NCBI RefSeq assembly: GCF_030504985.1 | Contig: NZ_JASERU010000006.1 | Coordinates: 1-64,000 of the forward strand | Origin: Fulvimonas sp. R45 | Lineage (GTDB): Bacteria; Pseudomonadota; Gammaproteobacteria; Xanthomonadales; Rhodanobacteraceae | Direction: 5' to 3' | Length of the DNA stretch: 64,000 nucleotides | Shown here: positions 31,535 through 46,151 of the stretch, piece by piece | Position numbering within the stretch: position 1 is the first letter of the stretch | Layout: each line of letters opens with the position of its first letter | Program-made: the position numbers and the translations under genes | Notes under the pieces: generated by a model | What the model saw: only the letters and a program-made list of their open reading frames with translations | Told to the model about the DNA's origin: nothing | The model's database searches: none

Positions 31535-32449
31535 CTAGTCGGCGGATGCCGCCGCGGTATCGGCGGCGGGTTCGGGCGATTCTTCGAGGGCGTCCTCGCG
31601 GCTGGCCGCCCTGGCGCGCACGTAGATCGGCGCCAGCGGCTCCTCCTGGACGATCTCGACCAGCATTTCCTTTGCCAGCTCCAGCATGGCGAGGAAGGTG
31701 ACGACCACGCCCAGACGTCCCTCGCTGACGTCGAACAGCGATTCGAGGCGGCTGAACGCCGAGCCGTCCAGCCGGCTCAGCAGCTCGCCCATGCGCTGGC
31801 GCACGCTCAGCGCCTCGCGCCTGATCGCGTGGTGGCCGAACAGCTCGGCGCGGCGCAGCACGTCCTTCAGCGCCAGCAGCATTTCCTTGAGGTCCAGCGG
31901 CGGCGGCAGCCGGACCACGTTGCGCTCGCCGGTATCGGCCTGCGCCACCACGGTGTCGCGTTCCAGCCGGGGCAGGGCGTCGATGTCCTCGGCGGCCTTC
32001 TTGAAGCGCTCGTACTCCTGCAGCCGGCGCACCAGCTCGGCGCGCGGGTCGTCCTCCACGCCTTCCTCGGCGGGCGGCCGCGGCAGCAGCAGGCGCGACT
32101 TGATCTCGCCCAGGATCGCGGCCATCAGCAGGTACTCGGCGGCCAGTTCCAGCCGCATCACGTCCCGCATCATGTCGATGTATTCCATGTACTGCCGGGT
32201 GATCTCGGCAATCGGAATGTCCAGGATGTCCAGGTTCTGGCGGCGGATCAGGTACAGCAGCAGGTCCAGCGGGCCCTCGAACGTCTCCAGGAAGACTTCC
32301 AGCGCGTCCGGCGGGATGTACAGATCCTGCGGCATCTGCAGCACCGGTTCGCCACGCACGATCGCCAGCGGCATTTCCTGCTGCTGCGGGACCGGCGCGA
32401 AGGCGCCCTGTGGCTGTGCTGCCGGCTGAGGCTCTGGCTCAGTGCTCAT
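31535..32449 (-). CDS. scpA: Segregation and condensation protein A (kleisin)
   Basis: This 304-residue kleisin bridges the SMC heads together with ScpB. Conserved blocks are FEGPLDLLLYLIRRQNLDILDIPIAEITRQYMEYI (about 52-86) and AAEYLLMAAILGEIKSRLLLPRP, then the C-terminal winged helix with VVTFLAMLELAKEMLVEIVQEEPLAPIYV. The N-terminal 40 residues are Pro/Gln-rich. It is the first gene of the minus-strand operon scpA-scpB-rluB-arsC-like. Confidence 0.93.
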   Translation of the reverse strand: MSTEPEPQPAAQPQGAFAPVPQQQEMPLAIVRGEPVLQMPQDLYIPPDALEVFLETFEGPLDLLLYLIRRQNLDILDIPIAEITRQYMEYIDMMRDVMRLELAAEYLLMAAILGEIKSRLLLPRPPAEEGVEDDPRAELVRRLQEYERFKKAAEDIDALPRLERDTVVAQADTGERNVVRLPPPLDLKEMLLALKDVLRRAELFGHHAIRREALSVRQRMGELLSRLDGSAFSRLESLFDVSEGRLGVVVTFLAMLELAKEMLVEIVQEEPLAPIYVRARAASREDALEESPEPAADTAAASAD

Positions 32450-33145
32450 CGATGCATGTCGTCGGGCCGCGCATGGCGGCTGGCAGTGCGTTCGTTCAAA
32501 CCACCCGGACCCTGCCGCTGGCCGGCGGACCCCGCGAGGCGTCCGTTCCGGATGGGAAAGGCCTGTGTTCGATTACCGGTCGGTGCGCAGGAGTGTCGTC
32601 GCGGACGTGGCTGGCGAAGCACGACAGTGCGGCTTCGGCCAGGCCCGGCGTCGCGGCGCCATGTGTCCAGACGGCCGGCGGCCGCGGTACGGGCATGGGG
32701 CGGCGCAACGCGCAGGCGGTGCGAGCGGTTCGAGCGGTCGACTACGGAATCCGTGGTCGCGGTGGCTGCCGGAGGCGATCGGTCAGCGGCTGGCCGCGAA
32801 GCCACGCGTGGCCTACAGGGTAATGGCTGCGCCGTGCCAAGTCCAGCGCCGGCATACGCTGCCGTGGCGGGCCGGCGGGGGCATGGGCAGCAAGTGACCC
32901 GTTGCGTCGGTTGCTGGCCGCATGCGTGCCGGACTTGCGCCATCCCGCGTGCCGCGAGGCGTATTGCGTGATGAGGCACACATTTTGCTTGCCCACTCCC
33001 GTGCGCTGCTTCACTTTCCGGGAGTGCGCGCGGGGAGGGGCTGGCGAAGACCGGTGCCGGCGGGGAAGATCGAACCCGCCGGGCATGCGGAGGCCGGGGT
33101 GACACCAGGCGCATCGCTGGATTCGCGATGCGGACGGGAGACGAA
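32450..33145. other. 696-base gap with no recognisable gene
   Basis: Divergent genes flank this gap (scpA to the left, the PilZ gene to the right). Open frames exist on both strands but their translations are Arg/Ala-rich and look like nothing known. A stem with perfect 8-base arms (CACTCCCG at 32994-33001, CGGGAGTG at 33019-33026) lies about 120 bases before the PilZ start and could be an operator or RNA hairpin. The gap is large for this genome and may hold a noncoding RNA or a decayed gene. Confidence 0.5.
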
Positions 33146-33520
33146 ATGATGGCGATGAACGACGAGGAAGCCAGGGAGGGTCCAGGGATGGAGCAGTTGC
33201 GGCCGGCGCGCATGCGCATCCAGACCACGGTGCTGATGAGCCGCGGCAACGAATCGCATCCCACCGAGCTGGTGGACATCTCGGCCACCGGCGCCCTGCT
33301 GCGCCGCCCGCTGGGCTGGCACGGCGAACCGGGCCAGAGCTGGATGCTGGACATGATCTTCGGGCACGACCTGCACATCCACCTGGAAGCGCAGGTGGCG
33401 CGCGTCTCGCCGCGCCACATCGGCTTCGCCTACACGCGCATCCCGGAAGACAAGCAGGTGCCGCTGTGGAACCTGCTGGGCGGCTACGCCGACATCCTGG
33501 AGCAATGGCAGGACGAGTAG
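33146..33520 (+). CDS. PilZ-domain protein
   Basis: This 124-residue single-domain protein fits the PilZ family of cyclic-di-GMP receptors. The key signatures are the basic RPARMRIQTTV (RxxxR-like) near residue 20 and VDISATGALLRRP (D/NxSxxG) near 48. The start at 33146 is chosen because GGGAG lies at 33136-33140; earlier and later in-frame ATGs exist at 33128, 33149 and 33155. The RxxxR spacing looks slightly altered, so ligand binding should be tested. It stands alone before a bidirectional terminator. Confidence 0.82.
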   Translation: MMAMNDEEAREGPGMEQLRPARMRIQTTVLMSRGNESHPTELVDISATGALLRRPLGWHGEPGQSWMLDMIFGHDLHIHLEAQVARVSPRHIGFAYTRIPEDKQVPLWNLLGGYADILEQWQDE

Positions 33521-33543
33521 GCCGCACGCCATTGCCGGAAAGA

Positions 33544-33567
33544 AAACGCCCGCGCAAGCGGGCGTTT
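33544..33567. terminator. Bidirectional terminator between the PilZ gene and fadD
   Basis: AAACGCCCGC (33544-33553), loop GCAA, GCGGGCGTTT (33558-33567) form a perfect 10-base-pair stem with A and T ends. It serves both converging genes. Confidence 0.85.
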
Positions 33568-33589
33568 GCGTGCCAGGCGCGGAAGGCGC

Positions 33590-35272
33590 TCAGGTGCCGG
33601 TTTTCTTCGCGTCGCGCAGCTCGCGGCGCAGGATCTTGCCCACGTTGCTCTTGGGCAGGGAATCGCGGAACTCGATGACCTTCGGCCGCTTGTAGCCGGT
33701 GAGGTTGTCGTGGCAGAACTGCTTCAGCGCCTCGACCGTGAGGTTGGGATCCTTGCGCACCACGAACAGCTTCACCACCTCGCCGGAATGCTCGTCGGGC
33801 GCGCCGATCGCGGCCACTTCCAGCACGCCGGGGTGCTGCATCACCACGTCCTCGACCTCGTTCGGATACACGTTGAAGCCGGACACCAGGATCATGTCCT
33901 TCTTGCGGTCGACGATGTAGACGTAGCCGTTGGCGTCCATCCTGGCGATGTCGCCGGTATGCAGCCAGCCGTCGGCGCCCAGTACCTTGGCCGTCTCGTC
34001 GGGGCGGTTCCAGTAACCCCGCATCACCTGCGGACCGTGGACCATCAGCTCGCCCACCTCGCCGATCGGCAGGGGCCGGTTGTCCTCGGACCAGATCGCC
34101 ACGTCGGTGCTGGGCAGCGGCAGGCCGATCGAGCCGTTGTAGTCCCGCAGGTCGGTGGGGTTGATGCACACGCCGGGCGAGGTTTCGGTGAGGCCGTAGG
34201 CTTCCGCCAGCGTGCAGCCGGTCACCTTCTTCCAGCGTTCCGCCACGGAACGCTGGACCGCCATGCCGCCGCCGAGGGAAATCTTCAGGCGCGAAAAATC
34301 CACCTCGGCGAAGCCGGGCGTGTTGAGCAGGCCGTTGAACAGGGTGTTGACGCCGGGCAGGATCGAGAAGGGCGTTTTCTTCAGTTCCTTGACGAAGCCG
34401 GGCATGTCGCGCGGATTGGTGATCAGCAGCGTGCGCGCCCCCAACCGCACGAACACCATGCCGCAGGCGGTCAGCGAGAAGATGTGGTACAGCGGCAAGG
34501 CGCCGATGGCGACTTCCTCGCCCGGCTTCAATGCGTCGCCGATCCAGGCGCCCACCTGCAGCATGTTGGCGACCATGTTGGCATGGGTCAGCATGGCGCC
34601 CTTGGCCACGCCGGTGGTGCCGCCGGTGTATTGCAGGAAGGCGAGGTCGTCATGGCCGAGCTCGACCTTCGGCGGCGGATGCGCGGCCCCCTGCGCCAGT
34701 GCGTCGCGGAATCGCACCGCCTGCGGCAGGTCGTAGTCCGGCACCATCTTCTTCACGCGCTTCAGCACGAAGTTGACCAGCGCGCCCTTGGGGAAGCCGA
34801 GCAGGTCGCCGATGCCGGTGGTGACGACGTGCCTCACGTCCGTCTCGGCCACCACCTGCTGCAGCGTGGCGGCGAAGTTGTCCAGCACCACGATGGCCTT
34901 GGCGCCGGAATCCTCCAGCTGGTGCCTCAGCTCGCGCGCGGTGTACATCGGGTTGGTGTTGACCACCACCAGGCCGGCGCGCAGCGCGCCGAACAGGGCG
35001 ATCGGGTACTGCAGCACGTTCGGCAGCATGATCGCGATGCGATCGCCCTTGCCGAGCTTGAGCACGCCGGTGAGGTAGCCCGCGAACTGGCGGCTGAGCT
35101 GGTCGATCTGGCCGTAGCTGAGCTGCTTGCCGAAGTTGGCGAAGGCCGGGCGGTCACGGAAGCGCAGGAAGGCTTCCTCCAGCACGGCGACCGCCGAGGC
35201 ATAGGCATCGAGGTCGATCTCGGCGGGCACGCTTTGCGGATAGTGGTCCAGCCACGGACGCTCGTTGCTCAT
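33590..35272 (-). CDS. fadD: Long-chain fatty acid-CoA ligase
   Basis: This 560-residue adenylate-forming enzyme activates fatty acids to acyl-CoA. The AMP-binding signature is [19 protein letters not shown] (about residues 207-225), followed by [26 protein letters not shown] and [40 protein letters not shown], the FACS motif. The catalytic Lys lies in [14 protein letters not shown] near the C-terminus. Length matches E. coli FadD (561). Start is ATG 35272. It is alone in its unit, ending at a terminator. Confidence 0.93.
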   Translation of the reverse strand: MSNERPWLDHYPQSVPAEIDLDAYASAVAVLEEAFLRFRDRPAFANFGKQLSYGQIDQLSRQFAGYLTGVLKLGKGDRIAIMLPNVLQYPIALFGALRAGLVVVNTNPMYTARELRHQLEDSGAKAIVVLDNFAATLQQVVAETDVRHVVTTGIGDLLGFPKGALVNFVLKRVKKMVPDYDLPQAVRFRDALAQGAAHPPPKVELGHDDLAFLQYTGGTTGVAKGAMLTHANMVANMLQVGAWIGDALKPGEEVAIGALPLYHIFSLTACGMVFVRLGARTLLITNPRDMPGFVKELKKTPFSILPGVNTLFNGLLNTPGFAEVDFSRLKISLGGGMAVQRSVAERWKKVTGCTLAEAYGLTETSPGVCINPTDLRDYNGSIGLPLPSTDVAIWSEDNRPLPIGEVGELMVHGPQVMRGYWNRPDETAKVLGADGWLHTGDIARMDANGYVYIVDRKKDMILVSGFNVYPNEVEDVVMQHPGVLEVAAIGAPDEHSGEVVKLFVVRKDPNLTVEALKQFCHDNLTGYKRPKVIEFRDSLPKSNVGKILRRELRDAKKTGT

Positions 35273-35391
35273 GTGCTTGCTCGACTCCTGAATCGTGGTC
35301 GCCAAGGCGAGTGGAGATGGCGACGCCCCCGCCGGCATTGGAGCATACGCCCGCGTACAGCGGCAAGCCGCGCCGCGCCGTCCGGCGGCCA

Positions 35392-35425
35392 CAAAAAAGC
35401 CGCCCCGACGCGGGGTCGGGGCGGC
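35392..35425 (-). terminator. Terminator of acnA
   Basis: On the minus strand a 10-base-pair stem (GCCGCCCCGA at 35399-35408 with TCGGGGCGGC at 35416-35425) is followed by a run of six U. It begins 28 bases after the acnA stop. Confidence 0.85.
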
Positions 35426-35452
35426 CGGGATTCACGCGTCCCGCGGTTGCGC

Positions 35453-38203
<2,751 letters not shown>

Positions 38204-38281
38204 GGGAACTCCTGGCTGGATCCTGCGGCTGGGATGGGGAGGGCGGCGGCGCGGACGCCGCTCGGGCCGGAAAAGGCCGCG

Positions 38282-38312
38282 ATTATCGCGCAAACGCGCC
38301 GGCGCCGTTAAG
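38282..38312 (-). promoter_or_regulatory. Possible acnA promoter
   Basis: On the minus strand CTTAAC (38307-38312) and GATAAT (38282-38287) are separated by 19 bases, about 80 bases before the acnA ATG. On the plus strand TAGACT at 38368-38373 may serve the LysR gene. The 249-base divergent gap is the natural place for a LysR binding site, but I cannot define one. Confidence 0.35.
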
Positions 38313-38452
38313 CAGCGGGGGGGCGTGGATCGTCCGCGCGCCTTGCGGCGGCACCGTTCCGCACGGGTAGACTGCGTCTTCGCCGGGGCATGTGGTGGGG
38401 TTGCCGCATAGCATGGGACCGCGCGCCGTCGCGCACAAACGCATTTGATGAC

Positions 38453-39382
38453 ATGCAGCATTCGATGATTTCGTTGAACCTGGCGGCCGTCTCGCTGCGC
38501 GACCTCGCGCTGGTGCAGGCGGTGCATCGCCACGGCAGCTTCAACAGCGCGGCGCGGGCCATGCACATCAGCCCGTCCGGGCTGTCGCACCAGGTGCAGA
38601 AGGTAGAGCAGGCGCTGGGCGCGCCGCTGTTCGAGCGGGGCGGGCGCAAGGTCGTGCCCACCGCGGGCGGCCAGCGCCTGCTGCAGCAGATCGACGCCGT
38701 GCTGGCGTCCGCCGAGCACCTGCAGCAGGTGGCGCGGGCCGGCGCCGCCGCCTTCGGCGGCGAGCTGCGCCTGGGCGTGCCGGCCTCGCTGGGCCCCTAC
38801 CTGCTGCCGCACCTGATCGCGCCGTTCCCGCAGCATTTCCCGGGTGCGCGGCTGAGCCTTTCCGAAGGCAAGCCGCGCGGCCTGCTGCGGCGCCTGCACG
38901 AAGGCGAACTGGACGCGGTGCTGGCGCCGCCGATGCAGCCGGCCAGCGGCATCGCGGTGCGGCCACTGTTCTTCGAGCCGTGGGAGCTGATGCTGCGCGC
39001 CGACCACCCGCTGGCCGGGCGCCGCCAGGTGGCGCTGGAGCAGCTCGATCCCGGCGAGGCCACGCTGATGGCCGAGAGCCATGCCGAGGGCCTGCCCGGC
39101 GACGGCGCCGAGCACGGCCACGTCCAGGACGTCAGCCTGGAAAGCCTGGCGGCCCTGGTGGTGCTGCGCGGCGGCTACGCGCTGGTGCCCGCGCTGGCCT
39201 GCGGGCGGCTGGCCTCGATTCCCGACATCGTGCTGGCGCGGCTGAAGGGTCCGGAGCAGGGCCGCGAGATTGATCTGTATTGGCGCGACGCGATGCCCTG
39301 GCGTGAAGACCTGGCCTTGTTCGGTGACCTGCTGGCCGGCCTGGCCGCGCGCTTGCCGGGCTTGCGCCGGCTGGGCGGTTGA
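38453..39382 (+). CDS. LysR-family transcriptional regulator
   Basis: This 309-residue regulator has an N-terminal winged helix-turn-helix (about 12-70: [54 protein letters not shown]). The C-terminal substrate-binding domain shows OxyR-like wording ([32 protein letters not shown]), but the peroxide-sensing Cys pair of OxyR is absent. ATG 38453 gives [18 protein letters not shown] 38465 is an alternative. It is transcribed divergently from acnA, suggesting control of aconitase or of a neighbouring metabolic step. Confidence 0.85.
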   Translation: MQHSMISLNLAAVSLRDLALVQAVHRHGSFNSAARAMHISPSGLSHQVQKVEQALGAPLFERGGRKVVPTAGGQRLLQQIDAVLASAEHLQQVARAGAAAFGGELRLGVPASLGPYLLPHLIAPFPQHFPGARLSLSEGKPRGLLRRLHEGELDAVLAPPMQPASGIAVRPLFFEPWELMLRADHPLAGRRQVALEQLDPGEATLMAESHAEGLPGDGAEHGHVQDVSLESLAALVVLRGGYALVPALACGRLASIPDIVLARLKGPEQGREIDLYWRDAMPWREDLALFGDLLAGLAARLPGLRRLGG

Positions 39383-39389
39383 CCGGCTC

Positions 39390-40013
39390 TCAGCCGTTGT
39401 CCAGCGTGGTGCCGGTGAGCAGGCCGCGGGCCAGCATGCTGCATTGGCTGCGGTGCAGCAGCAGTTGCCACTGGCGGCCGCCGACCTGCCGCCACAGCAC
39501 CGCCGAGCGCACCGCCGCCAGCAGGCTGGCGCGCACGCGCTCGACGACGGCCGCCTGCTGCAGCACCTGCGGGTTGCCGGTGACCATCACGCGCGGCTTC
39601 AGCGTGGAGAGGGTGGACGCGTACAGCTCCGCCAGCCGGCCGCTCACCTGCGGCGAGGCCTGGCCGAAATGGTCCACCTGGCGCTTCGCGGCGAGGATAC
39701 CCTGCTGCAGCCGGTCGAGCAGCTCGCGCCGGGCCGACAGGCTGCGCTCCAGCCGCAGCACGGTGACCGCCATGCGCGTCACCGCCATGTCGCGGCCGGT
39801 CTCGTCGAGCTGGGCGATCAGGGTGCGCAGGCCCAGCCGCACGCCGCCGACGTTGCCGTAGACGCCGACCACCGAGGGCGCGTCGATGCGGAACACGCTG
39901 GCCAGGCTGGCTTCCAGCGCCTGCTCGTCGCAGCGCCCCTCGTTGGCCAGCTGCTGGGCCAGCGCGGTGGCCTGGAACAGGCCGGCCAGGGCGAGCACGC
40001 GCTCCTCGTTCAT
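39390..40013 (-). CDS. hflD: HflD homologue (DUF489)
   Basis: This 207-residue all-helical protein is the HflD homologue. In E. coli HflD sits at the membrane and binds the lambda CII protein; its housekeeping role is unclear. Family landmarks are [19 protein letters not shown] and [21 protein letters not shown], with [37 protein letters not shown] 40013 is the conserved [11 protein letters not shown] start; a GTG at 40031 would overlap mnmA. It follows mnmA as in many gammaproteobacteria. Confidence 0.9.
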   Translation of the reverse strand: MNEERVLALAGLFQATALAQQLANEGRCDEQALEASLASVFRIDAPSVVGVYGNVGGVRLGLRTLIAQLDETGRDMAVTRMAVTVLRLERSLSARRELLDRLQQGILAAKRQVDHFGQASPQVSGRLAELYASTLSTLKPRVMVTGNPQVLQQAAVVERVRASLLAAVRSAVLWRQVGGRQWQLLLHRSQCSMLARGLLTGTTLDNG

Positions 40014-40023
40014 GGCAAAGGCT

Positions 40024-41151
40024 TCAAGCACCGTCGTTCAACTCTCGTTCCGTAATGGGGGGAAGGCCGCCATAGGGCGCGTCGGTGGCGGCGATCACCG
40101 CGCCGCCGAGGCAGGCCTCGCCGTCGTAGAGCACCACCGACTGCCCAGGCGTCACTGCACGTTGCGGGGCGTCGAAGCGGACTTCAAGGGCGCCGTCCAG
40201 CACGAGCACCTCGCAGGGCTGGTCGGCCTGGCGGTAGCGCGTCTTGGCGGTGCAGCGGAAGCGGGAGGCCGGCGCGCGGCCAGCCACCCACTGTGGCGCC
40301 TCGCTGCGCAGCCGGCGCGAATCCAGCCAGCGGTTGGCGTTGCCCTGCGCCACATACAGCACGTTGGCGGCCACGTCCTTGCCGACCACGTACCACGGCT
40401 CGCCGCTGGCGCCCTGGCGCCCGCCGATGCCCAGCCCGTTGCGCTGGCCGAGGGTGTAGTACATCGCGCCCTGGTGCTCGCCGACGCGCGTGCCTTCCGG
40501 CGTGCGCATCTCGCCGGGCCGGGCCGGGATGTACTGCGCCAGGAAGCTGCGGAAGTCGCGCTCGCCGATGAAGCAGATGCCGGTGGAATCCTTCTTCGCG
40601 TGGGTGGGCAGTTGCGCCTCGCGGGCCATCGCGCGCACCCGCGGCTTGTCGATCTCGCCGACCGGGAACAGCGTGGCCGACAGCTGCGCCTGGCCCAGCG
40701 CGTGCAGGAAGTAGGTCTGGTCCTTGGCCGTGTCGACGGCGCGCAGCAGGCGGTACTCGCCGTCGCGGTGATCGACGCGGGCGTAGTGGCCGGTGGCGAT
40801 CTTCTCCGCGCCCAGCGCGCGCGCCTCGTCGAGGAAGGTCTTGAACTTGATCTCGCGGTTGCACAGCACGTCGGGGTTGGGCGTGCGGCCCGCGCGGTAC
40901 TCGGCGAGGAAGTGCCCGAACACGCCGTCCCAGTACTCGGCGGCGAAATTGCGCGCATGGAACGGGATGCCCAGCCGCCCGCACACGGCCACGGCGTCCT
41001 TGCGGTCGGCGTCGGCGGTACAGGGGCCGTTGCGCTCGTCTTCTTCCCAGTTCTGCATGAACAGGCCCTCGACCTCGTGGCCGGCCTGTTGCAGCAGCAG
41101 CGCCGCCACCGAGGAGTCGACGCCGCCGGAGATACCCAGCATCACCTTCAT
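40024..41151 (-). CDS. mnmA: tRNA 2-thiouridylase MnmA
   Basis: This 375-residue enzyme puts sulfur on position 2 of the wobble uridine in tRNA-Lys, -Glu and -Gln. The PP-loop ATP site is [18 protein letters not shown] (residues 3-20), and the two catalytic cysteines lie in [12 protein letters not shown] (about 102) and [12 protein letters not shown] (about 198). The ATG overlaps the stop of the Nudix gene by four bases. The operon nudix-mnmA-hflD is conserved in gammaproteobacteria. Confidence 0.95.
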   Translation of the reverse strand: MKVMLGISGGVDSSVAALLLQQAGHEVEGLFMQNWEEDERNGPCTADADRKDAVAVCGRLGIPFHARNFAAEYWDGVFGHFLAEYRAGRTPNPDVLCNREIKFKTFLDEARALGAEKIATGHYARVDHRDGEYRLLRAVDTAKDQTYFLHALGQAQLSATLFPVGEIDKPRVRAMAREAQLPTHAKKDSTGICFIGERDFRSFLAQYIPARPGEMRTPEGTRVGEHQGAMYYTLGQRNGLGIGGRQGASGEPWYVVGKDVAANVLYVAQGNANRWLDSRRLRSEAPQWVAGRAPASRFRCTAKTRYRQADQPCEVLVLDGALEVRFDAPQRAVTPGQSVVLYDGEACLGGAVIAATDAPYGGLPPITERELNDGA

Positions 41152-41663
41152 GGCGCGGCCGGGTCGGACAGCCAGTGCAATGCGTCCAGCGGCAGCCGCG
41201 AACCGGCCAGCCAGGCGTCGATGCTGTGCAGTACCAGCGGGCTGCGCAGGCGCCCGCCCAGCGCGGCGATCTCGTCGCGGGTGAGCCACAGTGCGCGGCG
41301 GATGCCGGCGTCGAGCGGGCGCGCCGGGTCATGGCACACCGCACGGGCGGCGAAGCTGAAGCGCAGCACCGCCTCCCCATGCTCGGTGCTGCGCCACTGG
41401 TGCACGGCGACCAGGTGCTGCGGCTCGACCGTCCAGCCGGTCTCCTCCAGCGCCTCGCGCGCCGCCGCCGCGACCAGGCTCTCGCCCTCGTCCAGGTGGC
41501 CGGCGGGCTGGTTGTAGGCGAGCCGGCCGTCCACCTCTTCCTCGACCATCAGGTAGCGCGCGCCGTCCGCCACCACGCAGGCGACGGTGACATGCGGGCG
41601 CCAGCGTTCGCTGGGGGCGGGAGGCGATCCGGGCACGGCGGAAGGGGGACTGGAAAAGGCCAT
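41148..41663 (-). CDS. Nudix hydrolase (NudJ-like)
   Basis: This 171-residue hydrolase carries an intact Nudix box, [20 protein letters not shown] followed by TGW (about residues 55-77). The domain begins [33 protein letters not shown], the wording of the NudJ phosphatase group, which dephosphorylates thiamine and nucleoside pyrophosphates. Location immediately before mnmA also fits nudJ. Substrate is inferred from family and neighbourhood. Start is ATG 41663. Confidence 0.88.
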   Translation of the reverse strand: MAFSSPPSAVPGSPPAPSERWRPHVTVACVVADGARYLMVEEEVDGRLAYNQPAGHLDEGESLVAAAAREALEETGWTVEPQHLVAVHQWRSTEHGEAVLRFSFAARAVCHDPARPLDAGIRRALWLTRDEIAALGGRLRSPLVLHSIDAWLAGSRLPLDALHWLSDPAAP

Positions 41664-41717
41664 ATTGTGCCATCACCTTGCATGCCTTGCCGCCGCTGGC
41701 TCGGAAGCGCCGCGGCG

Positions 41718-41723
41718 TATAAT
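41718..41723 (+). promoter_or_regulatory. Consensus -10 box for clpS
   Basis: A perfect TATAAT lies 28 bases before the clpS ATG in the divergent nudix-clpS gap. The -35 region is poor, so an activator or an extended upstream element may help. Confidence 0.55.
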
Positions 41724-41751
41724 CGGCATCGAGATCTTCCCCAGAGGCGTC

Positions 41752-42078
41752 ATGGCTCACGAACCCGAACACGAGCACGGCAACGGTCACGGCCTGGCCG
41801 TGGAAACCTCGCGCCCCGAGGTGATGCGGCCGCCGTTGTTCCAGGTGGTGCTGCTCAACGACGATTTCACCCCGATGGACTTCGTGGTCGAGGTGCTGCG
41901 CAGCTTCTTCGGGCTGGACCAGGAAAAGGCGGTGCAGGTGATGCTGCACGTGCATACCCGCGGCAAGGGGGTATGCGGCGTGTTCACCCGCGAGGTGGCC
42001 GAGACCAAGGTCACCCAGGTCAACGAATATTCACGCGCCCATCAGCACCCCCTGTTGTGCACTATGGAAAAGCTCTGA
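41752..42078 (+). CDS. clpS: ClpS adaptor for N-degron proteolysis
   Basis: This 108-residue adaptor delivers substrates with destabilising N-terminal residues to ClpAP. The core block is [31 protein letters not shown] with the N-degron pocket Asn-Asp, then [24 protein letters not shown]. The N-terminal 25 residues are His/Glu-rich and flexible. It is 59 bases upstream of clpA. Confidence 0.95.
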   Translation: MAHEPEHEHGNGHGLAVETSRPEVMRPPLFQVVLLNDDFTPMDFVVEVLRSFFGLDQEKAVQVMLHVHTRGKGVCGVFTREVAETKVTQVNEYSRAHQHPLLCTMEKL

Positions 42079-42137
42079 GCGCCCCCATTTCGTGGTCATC
42101 GGGCAAGCGCCCATCGCATTGAACGGAGACGGTCCGG

Positions 42138-44411
<2,274 letters not shown>

Positions 44412-44434
44412 GCACGCCGGGACGCGCGCACGAA

Positions 44435-44464
44435 AAAGCCGGGGCGGGAAACCGCTCCGGCTTT
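44435..44464. terminator. Terminator of clpA
   Basis: A 13-base stem with one G-T pair (AAAGCCGGGGCGG with CCGCTCCGGCTTT) closes a GAAA loop and is followed by CTTCTG. It lies 23 bases after the clpA stop. Confidence 0.8.
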
Positions 44465-44556
44465 CTTCTGCCTGGCCGCTTCCGTGCTGCGGTCGATGGA
44501 CCCGGACGGCGATGCCGCGCCGGCGGCGGGCCGCCCGGCGCACGGATGGTCCGCCC

Positions 44557-44775
44557 TTACTTCATGCGGTAGGTGATGCGGCCCTTGGTGAGGTCGTAGG
44601 GCGTCATCTCGATCTTGACCTTGTCGCCGGTCAGGATGCGGATGTAGTGCTTGCGCATGCGACCGGAGATGTGGGCGATGATCACGTGCCCGTTTTCCAG
44701 CTGCACGCGGAACATGGTGTTGGGCAGGGTCTCGAGGACCGTGCCCTCCATTTCGATGACGTCGTCTTTGGCCAT
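44557..44775 (-). CDS. infA: Translation initiation factor IF-1
   Basis: This 72-residue OB-fold protein is IF-1, complete and at the standard length. It reads [40 protein letters not shown], then [20 protein letters not shown] and ends [10 protein letters not shown], nearly identical to other bacterial IF-1 proteins. It converges on clpA and is monocistronic. The clpA-infA neighbourhood also occurs in E. coli. Confidence 0.98.
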   Translation of the reverse strand: MAKDDVIEMEGTVLETLPNTMFRVQLENGHVIIAHISGRMRKHYIRILTGDKVKIEMTPYDLTKGRITYRMK

Positions 44776-44821
44776 GTGTTCCCGGGGTCGCGCGCGGCCG
44801 TCGTGGCCGCGTAAGCCGTCG

Positions 44822-44850
44822 ATTATGCCACGTTCGCAAGGGTGGTTAAA
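44822..44850 (-). promoter_or_regulatory. Putative infA promoter
   Basis: On the minus strand TTTAAC (44845-44850) and CATAAT (44822-44827) are 17 bases apart, with the -10 about 46 bases before the infA ATG. Confidence 0.5.
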
Positions 44851-44908
44851 GATTCGTCAGCCTGCCGGGTCGGCCGCTGCCGGATGCCCGGCGGGTGGTT
44901 GCCTGTCG

Positions 44909-45190
44909 TCAGGCGGCGCCGAAGTGCTCGTCCAGCTTGCGCCGGATCTCCTGCTCCACCATGCCCTTGAGCGGGGCCAGCATCAGGCCCAGCTCGGCAC
45001 CGACGCGGATCTCGTCCGCACCCACCGCGATGGAGCCCTTCACGCCGGGGCGGGAGAACGCATAGGTGTCGCCCTGCCAGTTCCCTTCCATGCCGAATTT
45101 CTCGCGCATGCGCGCGGCGACCCTGTCCACCACGGCGCGGGCTTCGGCGGGGGGCAGGGCATGCGGGCGGCGGATGTCGATGCTGGGCAT
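44909..45190 (-). CDS. Polyhydroxyalkanoic acid system family protein
   Basis: This 93-residue protein matches the family first described as PHA granule-associated (TIGR02610). It begins PSIDIRRPHALPPAEARAVVDRVAARMREKFGMEGNWQGDTYAFSRPGVKGSI and ends KGMVEQEIRRKLDEHFG. No PHA synthase or phasin gene is in the window, and members occur in species without PHA, so the function is open. Start is ATG 45190. Confidence 0.8.
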   Translation of the reverse strand: MPSIDIRRPHALPPAEARAVVDRVAARMREKFGMEGNWQGDTYAFSRPGVKGSIAVGADEIRVGAELGLMLAPLKGMVEQEIRRKLDEHFGAA

Positions 45191-45292
45191 GGCGAGGCTC
45201 GGGGCGGCTGGGCGCGCCATGATACGCGAGCAGCGGCTGGCGGCGTGCGCGCGGCATCCTGCTAGAGTGCGCCGGTCAGCCGGTTGTCCCTC

Positions 45293-46069
45293 ATGCGCAT
45301 CGAGTTTCCCCAATCCACCCGCGAACCCTTTTGCTGGTCCCAGCCGCAGCTGCGCATCGGCAGCGCGCCGGACAACGACCTGGTGCTGGACGCCAGCCAG
45401 GCGGATGCGCACCACCTGCGCATCCGGCAGGACCGGCGCGGCCTGGTGCTGCAGGTGCTGCCCGATGCCGGACGCATCTACGTGAACGCACGCCCCGTGC
45501 GCGAGCGCGCCCTGCTGCGTCCCGGCGACGTGCTGAGCGTGGGCAGCTGCCGCCTGCTGCTGTGCGCCGATACGGCCCGGGGGGGCGACGAGCCGCCCGA
45601 GGTGCCGCCGCCGCAACGCTGCACGGTGGCCCTGCGCGCGGTGGCCGGGCCGTTGTCCGGTCGCGTGCTGCCGGTGCGCGAGCGGCTGGAGCTGGGCCCG
45701 GGCGGGCGCCTGCCGCTGCAGTTGCCGCAGGACGAGCTCGCCTCGCTGCGCGTGGGCTGGCGCGACGGCCGCCTGCTGCTGGAGAACGGGTCACAGGTCT
45801 CGCCGCGCTATCCGCTGCTGCTCAACGGCGTGGCCGTGCAGGCGTCCGTGGCGCTGGCGCCGGACGACCAGATCGGCGTGGCCATGCACCGCTTCGTGGT
45901 CGATGCGCCGGGCATGCAGCCGGAGCCGGAGATCGTGCCGCCGCCCGAGCCGCCGGCCTCGCCGCTGCCGGAAGCGGCGGCCGGCCCGCGCGGCGAGGTG
46001 TGGTGGCTGATCGCCACCGCCGCGGTGATCGCGCTCGGCATCGCGCTGGTGTTGCTGGTGCGTTTCTGA
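45293..46069 (+). CDS. FHA-like domain protein with C-terminal membrane anchor
   Basis: This 258-residue protein begins with a forkhead-associated-like domain (about 1-95): LRIGSAPDNDLVLDASQADAHHLRI and YVNARPVRERALLRPGDVLSVGSCRLLL follow the FHA strand pattern, but the strict Gly-Arg/Ser-His phosphothreonine residues are altered (IGS, ADAHH). A second, weaker repeat of the pattern spans about 115-210. A Pro-rich linker leads to one C-terminal membrane helix (about 236-256). A cytoplasmic sensor tethered to the membrane is plausible, but no kinase gene is near. TAGAGT at 45263-45268 may be its -10. Confidence 0.65.
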   Translation: MRIEFPQSTREPFCWSQPQLRIGSAPDNDLVLDASQADAHHLRIRQDRRGLVLQVLPDAGRIYVNARPVRERALLRPGDVLSVGSCRLLLCADTARGGDEPPEVPPPQRCTVALRAVAGPLSGRVLPVRERLELGPGGRLPLQLPQDELASLRVGWRDGRLLLENGSQVSPRYPLLLNGVAVQASVALAPDDQIGVAMHRFVVDAPGMQPEPEIVPPPEPPASPLPEAAAGPRGEVWWLIATAAVIALGIALVLLVRF

Positions 46070-46089
46070 GCGCTTGTGCCGAATCGCCA

Positions 46090-46120
46090 TTGACGCGCCG
46101 TTGCTGCGGCGCGGCATAAT
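46090..46120 (+). promoter_or_regulatory. Putative promoter of serC-pheA-aroA
   Basis: TTGACG (46090-46095) and CATAAT (46115-46120) are 19 bases apart, 31 bases upstream of the serC GTG. The spacing is a little long but both hexamers are good. Confidence 0.5.
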
Positions 46121-46151
46121 GCGGCGATCACGCAGCTACGGGAATCGACCG

